A program made the position numbers and the translations under genes. From Epichloe hybrida (taxonomy: Eukaryota > Ascomycota > Sordariomycetes > Hypocreales > Clavicipitaceae), in contig JAFEKR010000001.1 of assembly GCA_019022495.1 (NCBI GenBank), positions 6,386,001 through 6,450,000 of the forward strand: 64,000 nucleotides of DNA. The letters run 5' to 3'. Positions within the stretch are counted from its first letter, which is position 1, and each line of letters opens with the position of its first letter. This document shows, in pieces, positions 59,660-64,000 of the stretch. The notes beneath the pieces are model-generated. The model saw nothing but the letters and a program-made list of their open reading frames with translations. It ran no database searches and was not told where the DNA came from.

Positions 59660-60650
59660 TTAACTTATTATTACCTATTATATCTAGCAGCAATAGCATA
59701 TCCGCGGGCTAGGTTATTTCTATAATAAAGAATAATATATATTAGGAACTAGCCTTATAGCTACTGCGTATAAGCGTTTAGAATAAGAATATTATTCTTA
59801 TAGAAGGAAAGGAGAACTTTACTAGTGTTATATAGCATCCGGATATATATCCCCTTATATGCGGTCCGTGCGTGGTCTGCGTAAAGCCCTAACCCCTTTG
59901 CCTAGAGTGCGCATACTTTCCGGAGCCTTTCCGGAGCCGGACTTAACCCGAGCTCACAGCTCAAGTCCATAACAGATATTAATATTCTTAAGCGTGTTTA
60001 AGGCCCTTTAGTCTAGTTTTCTAGTAAAGTAATTAAAGCTATAATTACTACTTTTCTTACTACTAGAGTCCCTTTTCCTATTAGGATTAGTAGCTTAGGT
60101 AGGTAGTTAAGAGTTATTATTAAATTAGGATTAATAAAGACCTAAATCCTATCTTTAATAGCTCTTGCCTTTATTATCTTAAACTATAGGTCCTAATAAT
60201 AGGGTTCCTATAGCTTAACTACTAGCTTATAGCCTTAAGTAGTATTAGTTTCCTTAGATATCTTAGTAATATCCTATGTTATTATTATTATAATTTATTA
60301 AACTTTAACCTATATAAATCTTCCTTACTACTAGGGGTTACCTAATTATAATATTAATAATTATAATTAAACCCTATCCTCTTACTAGGATATACTAAAT
60401 TTAATAATTAATTAATTAGAATTAACTTAATAAAGGTATTAATTAGAAAGAAAGGTCTTTATATTATAAATACTAAGTAATTACTACTATATTAGACTAA
60501 GCAGCTAGGATTAGAAAATAAAGGTATAGATTAAGTTATCTAACCCTATAAGAGGGCGCGGACTATGGTTTAAATAACTAAGTACCTATACTATAGGGTA
60601 TATAATCTGCCTATATAAACTATACTATGCATCTACTAAAGGTCTGGAAA
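59660..60650. other. Right end of the island, mostly unrecognised
   Basis: AT-rich, stop-dense sequence; the first part may be the displaced 5' continuation of the outer gypsy element. The only structured feature is the GC-richer LTR-like block at 59826-59974. From about 60,650 composition returns to normal. Confidence 0.45.
59826..59974. repeat. Putative GC-rich solo LTR or small inverted-ended element
   Basis: 149 bp, begins TGTTATATAGC and ends GTCCATAACA, so both ends carry a 6-bp inverted repeat (TGTTAT/ATAACA). It is conspicuously GC-richer than the island, with CGG and CCGGAGCC words. No clear 5-bp target duplication (ACTAG before, GATAT after) and no partner copy in the window. Confidence 0.4.
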
Positions 60651-61176
60651 AGTAACTAGTTAGGTGGGTCCTAGTGTCCAAGTTGCCTGCATGCGGTTGA
60701 ACGCTTGCGGCGGGATTCCAACAATATACATATGTAAACTCTTATCAGAGCAAAGCACCAACCAGGGGCCGGGCTGAGCTAGGCCAGGCTGAATGCAGGG
60801 GCCAACACAACCCAATTGCTGGTGCTTGAACCCGCGGCGATCTGGTGGCTTTTTCTCTGAAGCATCACGCCTTTGGTTCGACCCGGCATCAGCCTTCGCC
60901 ACCAACTCCCACCCGCTCTCCTTTTGCTCGTCATCCTCATTCCTCCAACTCTGCATCCATCCGCCATTATTTAGACGCAACTCTTCAAGACCACGCATCT
61001 CAACACGCCAGCAGCTCGCGGGAGACATATCTCATCTCGAATCATGCGACGCTGATCCGAAATCGCCTCACGCACGCGACCGCCTCATCCCAGCAACATT
61101 TTTTTTTTGTTCTTACGTGCACGCCAACGCGTGCGCACATTTCTGGCTCCCTACACGCACCAATTTGCACGCAAAA
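60651..61176. promoter_or_regulatory. IES1 upstream region at the island edge
   Basis: Normal composition, so RIP has not spread into it. The IES1 frame stays open upstream to 60793, but the sequence there is Ser/Cys/His-rich and I treat it as 5' UTR. Confidence 0.5.
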
Positions 61177-63162
61177 ATGGCTGCTTCGCCGAGCTCAGTC
61201 GCCGCCACGTCGGACATGGAACCACCTAGTTCTCCCGCCGCGCATGACGGCAAGTCCTTCGCTTCCCGTGCTGCCAGCTATGATGACGACACCCAAATGG
61301 CCGACGAGCCCATCGAGCTGCAAGATAAGCCAACCCGGGGCAGAGGAAGAGGGGCCAAAGGCGGCGATGCGCCCCATCAAGTTGGCAAGATTCGACACTT
61401 GAAGAAGGATGATGGCGAGCCTCTGTGGAGAGAGGATATCCAGTACGACTTTCTCAAGGCCGTCTTTGACAATGACGAAAAGGTCTTCACCAATTCGTAC
61501 GACGCTTCTGTCGGAAAGCAGTGCTTCGCCGATCTCTACATAGACACCATGTCTCGAAGCAGCAAGACCAGCAAGGTGCTGAGGGACAAGCTGCTGAGTG
61601 ATCGGGACGCTGCCAAAGGCATGGCCATGGTGTGCCTCCTGGTCAATGTCGGCCGCATGAACACGACGCTCAATTGTAAGCATCGCTGCGAATTCCCCCC
61701 CCCCCCCCCCCCTCCCTCCCCGTGCAGCTTTCCATCGCCTCTGACTCTATCACACACAGTCTTCCCCGAAATGAGGGCGCAGCTGAGAACGTATCACGCG
61801 ATACCATCGCTACAGGCGCATCAGGACGCTCATGCATACAAACAATTACAGGATGCACCACGACTCAAGTCCATTCTCAAGGGCGGGGCCGAGGACCGCG
61901 AAGAGCCTAATTCGTTGGAGAAGATCAAGAGAGTCGACGTTCCACGGACCAATCCGGTCAATCTCATTTTCTCCATGTGCCATTCGGCGCAAAAAGTTGC
62001 AGAGCTGCATTTCCCAGACCATCAGGAGTTCCACGATCTCATCATGAAGACCCAATACAGCAGCCAGTCTCGGGCAATGGCATTCCTGTGGCTCATGTGG
62101 TTCTACCTTGAGTCCGACTTCACCGAGGAGGGCTGTGAAGAGAATCCCTTTGGCTCTGGCGTTGACTACGGCTTGGATGTTGCCAACCAGGGTGTCCCTG
62201 AGCTTATTGAGATGACGGAGGAAGAGCGAGCCAAAGAAAACGTAGACAGCCTGGAGGAAATCCATTTTGGTCGGGAAAAGCAGAAGACGAGAGCCAAGAT
62301 TCTCGAGATGGACCAGGCCTATCTGAATGAGAGGGAGACGAAGCGAGGTAAGCGTGCCGCCATCGCGGAAGAGGGTCCGGCGATCCTGCCTCGCATACGG
62401 CCATCCAAGCACGATTCAGACCGAGACAGCACCAGGTCCACACCACCACCTCCACGTGCCGTAGGAAGAGGCGGTCGACGAGGACTGGGGCTGAAATACC
62501 AAATTTTCGAGGGATCGTCTCCCGCGAGACATGGATCAGAAGGCGTCGGGTCCCGGAAGCCTCGTCCTCCCACAGCACACCAGCTCGCCGTTGAGCGCAA
62601 TCGCAACGAACGCGTCGAGTACATTCTCGATCGCGGTTTGCGAAGACAGCATCACAAGGGCCGCAGAAGCCGGCGGCAAGAGGGGGCCGTTTTCAGGGCA
62701 TACAGGAGAATACAGGCCCAAGAGGATCCGTTCGAGGACAGCGACGGGGACGACGGCTACATCCGCAACATCAGCAGCAAGGACAAGGCATCTACGTTCC
62801 GCGAGAAGGGCCTTGGTGGCTTGTGTCTGCTCACAAGCGAACCTGACGACTACGGAGAAGAGGTCAGCGCGTATGCAGCGGCTCTCAGACGATCATCGCG
62901 GCGACTTGCACGATGGGCAGGACGTGAGAGCGAACTCGGAGTGGTTGCCCCCGTCAAGAAATTCAAGGCCAAGAGGGAGGAGACCAAGGAGGACAACGCC
63001 GGCGACGATGCGGATGAGTCTCCAACCAAGAACGGCGATGCCAACGGAAATATCACCATGGGGGATGCAGACATTGATGAGACTGCCCTCATGGACGACA
63101 TGGATGACGATGGCGACGACCCGGACAAGACTGAAGTCTTGGGCGACTCCGATTTGGAGTAG
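61177..63162 (+). CDS. IES1: INO80 chromatin-remodelling complex subunit IES1
   Basis: Exons 61177-61675 and 61760-63162 give 633 residues. The 84-nt intron contains an 18-C run, a GTAAGC donor and an ACACAG acceptor; it is a multiple of three without stops, so unspliced reading also stays open, but splicing restores MNTTLNFFPEMRAQLRTYH. Conserved blocks: RHLKKDDGEPLWREDIQYDF, then SSKTSKVLRDKLLSD and MAMVCLLVN, then the helical region to about residue 310. The C-terminal half is basic with RGRG-type patches and ends in a long acidic tail. IES1 is a fungal-specific INO80 subunit in the nucleus. The start at 61177 is chosen over 60793 because similarity begins after it and the upstream part looks like UTR. 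Confidence 0.85.
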   Translation: MAASPSSVAATSDMEPPSSPAAHDGKSFASRAASYDDDTQMADEPIELQDKPTRGRGRGAKGGDAPHQVGKIRHLKKDDGEPLWREDIQYDFLKAVFDNDEKVFTNSYDASVGKQCFADLYIDTMSRSSKTSKVLRDKLLSDRDAAKGMAMVCLLVNVGRMNTTLNCKHRCEFPPPPPPPSPCSFPSPLTLSHTVFPEMRAQLRTYHAIPSLQAHQDAHAYKQLQDAPRLKSILKGGAEDREEPNSLEKIKRVDVPRTNPVNLIFSMCHSAQKVAELHFPDHQEFHDLIMKTQYSSQSRAMAFLWLMWFYLESDFTEEGCEENPFGSGVDYGLDVANQGVPELIEMTEEERAKENVDSLEEIHFGREKQKTRAKILEMDQAYLNERETKRGKRAAIAEEGPAILPRIRPSKHDSDRDSTRSTPPPPRAVGRGGRRGLGLKYQIFEGSSPARHGSEGVGSRKPRPPTAHQLAVERNRNERVEYILDRGLRRQHHKGRRSRRQEGAVFRAYRRIQAQEDPFEDSDGDDGYIRNISSKDKASTFREKGLGGLCLLTSEPDDYGEEVSAYAAALRRSSRRLARWAGRESELGVVAPVKKFKAKREETKEDNAGDDADESPTKNGDANGNITMGDADIDETALMDDMDDDGDDPDKTEVLGDSDLE

Positions 63163-63717
63163 GAAGGCAGCCGGGGAGCCAGGGTCAAGGCACGCTGTCG
63201 GCGACAACGTATGTATATTTAGAAGCTTTTTTCCTGAGGGGAGAGATGCTTTTTTTTTTATCTTCCGTAACATCAAAGCGGGAGTCCGATATGATGACGA
63301 CTGTGTTGGGAGGTGACGGAGCTGTTTTTCCAATAATCAAGTGAGCAGCGTTTGTTGATGAATAGCATCCAGTGCTGCCACTATGAGTGGATTATTCTTG
63401 GCCTGCAAATGAGTGAAGTTGACAGTGGACGTCGTTGGACCTGAGATTGAAGCAAGACCTGATATGCATCATGATGAGACGTGTTGCGTGTGGGGCGGCC
63501 GAACGGCGGTGCTCCCGGCGCCCGCCCCCTGACGAATGATTTTTTTGTAATCCGTATGTAGTCCGTACTTTTACTACTCGGTACCAAGTATTATCCCGAG
63601 CACGTCCTGCTCCGTCTCTCAGCCTCCAACTCCCAACTCCAACCACCAACTTGCACCGCTCCTTTGGTCACAACTCGTCTCCTGTCTCGCAGCGCCCTCA
63701 CCCACCGGTGCATCGCC
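63163..63717. promoter_or_regulatory. IES1 3' flank and ERG2 promoter
   Basis: About 555 bases between two plus-strand genes. T-runs occur near 63250 and 63540. No sterol-response element could be recognised with confidence. Confidence 0.45.
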
Positions 63718-64000
63718 ATGCCTTCCAAATCCAAGCGCTCCGGCTCGGCCAAGAGCTCGTCGGGCAACCCCATGACGTCGCTCCTCGGCGTCCTGGCCCT
63801 CCTGACGGCCCTCCTGGCCTCCATGGTGTACGTGGCCGAGCAGAACCTGCACAAATTCTACATCTTCGGCCTCGACGAGCTCAAGGATGTGTCGGCCCGG
63901 GGACTGGCCAAGCACGGCAACGACACGCGATCTGTGGTCAAGTTCATCGTCGACGACCTGCACAGGACGCACGGCGCCTACATCAACGTCAACGAGGACT
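63718..64000 (+). CDS. ERG2: C-8 sterol isomerase ERG2, N-terminal part
   Basis: Open from ATG 63718 to the window end (94 codons). A short basic Ser/Lys-rich start is followed by one hydrophobic segment (about residues 19-40, MTSLLGVLALLTALLASMVYVA) and then HKFYIFGLDELKDVS and AKHGNDTRSVVKFIVDDL, which match the start of the ERG2/sigma-1-receptor fold. The enzyme moves the sterol double bond from C8 to C7 in ergosterol synthesis at the ER and is a target of morpholine fungicides. The substrate-pocket region lies beyond the window. Confidence 0.85.
   Translation, partial: MPSKSKRSGSAKSSSGNPMTSLLGVLALLTALLASMVYVAEQNLHKFYIFGLDELKDVSARGLAKHGNDTRSVVKFIVDDLHRTHGAYINVNED

Larger units (their letters stand above)
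37131..60650. other. AT-rich, RIP-mutated retrotransposon island
   Basis: About 23.5 kb with no intact gene and no open frame longer than 82 codons. CpA and TpG are rare by eye, while TpA and CTAG-type words abound. In recognisable transposon proteins, Trp and Gln positions are occupied by TAG/TAA stops. LTR pairs inside differ only by transitions. These are hallmarks of repeat-induced point mutation, a fungal genome defence acting on duplicated DNA before meiosis. Both edges are sharp: the flanking peroxidase and IES1 genes have normal codons. The individual elements are listed separately. Confidence 0.9.

Noticed and set aside
37131..60650. CRISPR array, prokaryotic island or centromere
   Set aside because: Repeats are tandem or LTR type without spacers, the flanks are intron-containing fungal genes, and one 23-kb RIP island is not enough evidence for a centromere.
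60825..60900. Possible tRNA gene (GGTTCGACCC and GGGTTCAAGC resemble B boxes)
   Set aside because: No matching A box, acceptor stem or anticodon arm could be folded on either strand.
60793..61176. 128-codon N-terminal extension of IES1
   Set aside because: Similarity starts after Met 61177, and the upstream part is Ser/His/Cys-rich like untranslated sequence.
61695..61712. 18-C run in IES1 as a third frameshift
   Set aside because: It lies inside the GTAAGC...ACACAG intron, so its length does not affect the protein.

Overview
The window looks like nuclear DNA of a filamentous ascomycete, probably a Sordariomycete and perhaps Hypocreales. The genes have short introns (about 50-95 nt) with GTATGT/GTAAGT-type donors and CTRAY branch sites, compact spacing, and familiar fungal products. 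The taxonomic guess is inference from protein resemblance; no search was run.

Left block (1-37,130, normal base composition) holds ordinary housekeeping genes on both strands. In order: 5' end of a Golgi GDPase (GDA1-like, -); a doubtful small gene (-); a PPPDE-thioredoxin-PUL fusion (+); a small conserved protein (-); a CobW-type GTPase (+); a Cys/His-motif orphan (-); a vacuolar cation-chloride cotransporter (VHC1-like, -), divergent from a vacuolar amino acid transporter (AVT-like, +); an AIM32-like [2Fe-2S] protein (+); a CYC2-like oxidoreductase broken by two apparent frameshifts (+); the NEO1-type lipid flippase (-); SEC16 (+), with a poly-C frameshift near its end; HUS1 (-); a RING-like protein (+); a small single-span membrane protein (-); a 5'-less PPPDE-like fragment (+); and a secreted chloroperoxidase-type peroxidase (+).

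Middle block (about 37,130-60,650) is an AT-rich island without intact genes. CpA/TpG are strikingly rare, and reading frames of transposon proteins are broken at codons that C-to-T change would turn into stops, as expected from repeat-induced point mutation (RIP). It is a nested stack of retrotransposons. A chromodomain Ty3/gypsy element on the minus strand (pieces 41.4-42.8 and 49.4-52.9 kb) was split by a second chromodomain gypsy element (42,812-49,411; 202-bp LTRs; target duplication GGGAC). A Ty1/copia element (52,888-59,659; 258-bp LTRs; target duplication TTAAC) lies to the right. Two further LTR-like sequences, three tandem-repeat arrays and a decaying 245-codon frame fill the rest.

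Right block (60,650-64,000) returns abruptly to normal composition with INO80 subunit IES1 (+) and the 5' end of C-8 sterol isomerase ERG2 (+).

I did not find a clearly new biological system. The best leads are the precise architecture of the RIP island beside intact genes, a candidate antisense frame inside the inner gypsy element, the divergent pair of vacuolar transporters, a GC-AG intron in NEO1, and single-base losses around C-rich stretches that may be assembly errors.
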